This document shows, in pieces, positions 6,984 through 7,381 of a stretch of 7,381 nt of DNA (positions within the stretch are counted from its first letter, which is position 1; every line of letters starts with the position of its first letter). The notes beneath the pieces are model-generated. The model worked only from the letters and a program-made list of their open reading frames with translations, had not been told where the DNA came from and searched no databases. This DNA is from Deltaproteobacteria bacterium (lineage in GTDB: Bacteria; Desulfobacterota; Binatia; UBA9968), in NCBI GenBank assembly GCA_016183075.1, contig JACPFH010000668.1, forward strand, positions 1-7,381, given 5' to 3'. Made by a program: the position numbers and the translations under genes.

Positions 6984-6993
6984 GGGAGGAGGA
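6984..6993 (+). promoter_or_regulatory. Ribosome binding site of the hyuB-type gene
   Basis: GGGAGGAGGA lies 5 bases before the ATG at 6999. A nearer-looking ATG at 6980 is out of frame with the HyuB protein, so the strong site supports 6999. Confidence 0.75.
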
Positions 6994-6998
6994 CTCGT

Positions 6999-7381
6999 AT
7001 GAGCCGAACGAAGGTTGATCCGATCACGATATCGACGGTCTGGCATTCTCTGATCAGCTCGTGCCGGGAAATGCGCTACAACATCGAGCGCACCTGCCAG
7101 AGCTACCTGATCTCCCAGCTCCATGACATCTCCGTGGGCATTTGGGACGCCCAGGGAGAGACCGTCGCCGTGCCCATCGGCTTGCCTTCCCAGTACCTGG
7201 GCGGGAAGTTCTCGGTCCAGTATATTCTGAAAAAGTTTCACAACCGAATCTATCCCGGAGATGTCTTTCTCAACAACGACCCTTATAAAGGTTATTGCAA
7301 TCACCTGCCCGACTGGGGGTTTTTCCGTCCGATTTTTTATAAGGGCCGCCTGCTCTTTGTCACCCTGGCCCGGGGGCACAT
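6999..7381 (+). CDS. Hydantoinase/oxoprolinase subunit B (HyuB-type), N-terminal part (runs off window)
   Basis: The 127 codons visible are open to the right edge. The start MSRTKVDPITISTVWHSLIS and the following EMRYNIERTCQSYLISQLHD match the opening of HyuB-family proteins (DPIT, then an EM...R...S pattern). DISVGIWDAQGETVAVPIG fits the conserved DfS-type segment, and PGDVFLNNDPYKGYCNHLPD is the hallmark GD-NDPY-G-H-PD motif of the family. The subunit pairs with HyuA to form the catalytic complex for ATP-driven amide/lactam hydrolysis or, in acetone and acetophenone carboxylases, carboxylation. It follows hyuA by 43 bases and should be co-transcribed. The remaining roughly 400 residues and any further small subunits, which would separate a carboxylase from a hydrolase, lie outside the window. 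Confidence 0.92.
   Translation, partial: MSRTKVDPITISTVWHSLISSCREMRYNIERTCQSYLISQLHDISVGIWDAQGETVAVPIGLPSQYLGGKFSVQYILKKFHNRIYPGDVFLNNDPYKGYCNHLPDWGFFRPIFYKGRLLFVTLARGH

Noticed and set aside
7000..7002. Apparent ATGA start/stop overlap between the uncorrected HyuA frame and hyuB
   Set aside because: The frame ending here is the nonsense tail after the frame break; the real HyuA C-terminus stops at 6953-6955, so the overlap is coincidental.

Overview
The window looks like a catabolic gene cluster from a GC-rich bacterium with anaerobic or syntrophic-type metabolism. It holds two divergently transcribed operons, both running off the window edges. The gene content (a membrane Fe-S oxidoreductase of the ETF:quinone type, an acyl-CoA dehydrogenase, a UbiD-family decarboxylase and a hydantoinase/oxoprolinase-type pair) is typical of Desulfobacterota-like or related lineages (Binatota- or Rokubacteria-like) that degrade aromatic or ketone compounds through CoA esters. 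The taxonomic guess is an inference from gene content and is weak. No rRNA, tRNA, CRISPR array or mobile element is visible.

Left operon, minus strand (3057 down to 1): an intact 399-residue acyl-CoA dehydrogenase, then after a 63-base gap a large membrane protein, of which 598 residues lie in the window. That protein has a NarI-like heme-b membrane domain, two [4Fe-4S] ferredoxin motifs and two CCG (HdrD-type) domains. This matches the ETF:(methyl)menaquinone oxidoreductase type. Together they suggest a route from acyl-CoA through dehydrogenase and ETF to the membrane oxidoreductase and the quinone pool; the ETF genes are not in the window.

Divergent intergenic region (3058-3470): about 410 bases, visibly AT-richer than the genes. 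I read a sigma-54-type -24/-12 element facing each way (3103-3119 on minus, 3332-3348 on plus), with a perfect 10+10 base inverted repeat between them (3241-3275). The repeat could be a shared enhancer-binding site. This would make the cluster a jointly induced, sigma-54-dependent catabolic unit.

Right operon, plus strand (3471 to the right edge): a UbiD-family prFMN-dependent (de)carboxylase with a complete set of expected catalytic and metal-binding residues, then a HyuA-type ATPase subunit, then the start of a HyuB-type subunit. HyuA has a frame disruption near its 3' end (about 6682-6700). The correct C-terminus continues in another frame to a stop at 6953-6955, and a few residues appear to be missing at the junction. 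The frame-1 ORF that runs on to 7002 has a nonsense tail.

Working hypothesis: UbiD and HyuAB activate a substrate by carboxylation/decarboxylation or ATP-dependent ring opening. The resulting acyl-CoA is oxidised by the dehydrogenase, and its electrons leave through the membrane oxidoreductase. The substrate cannot be read from the sequence.
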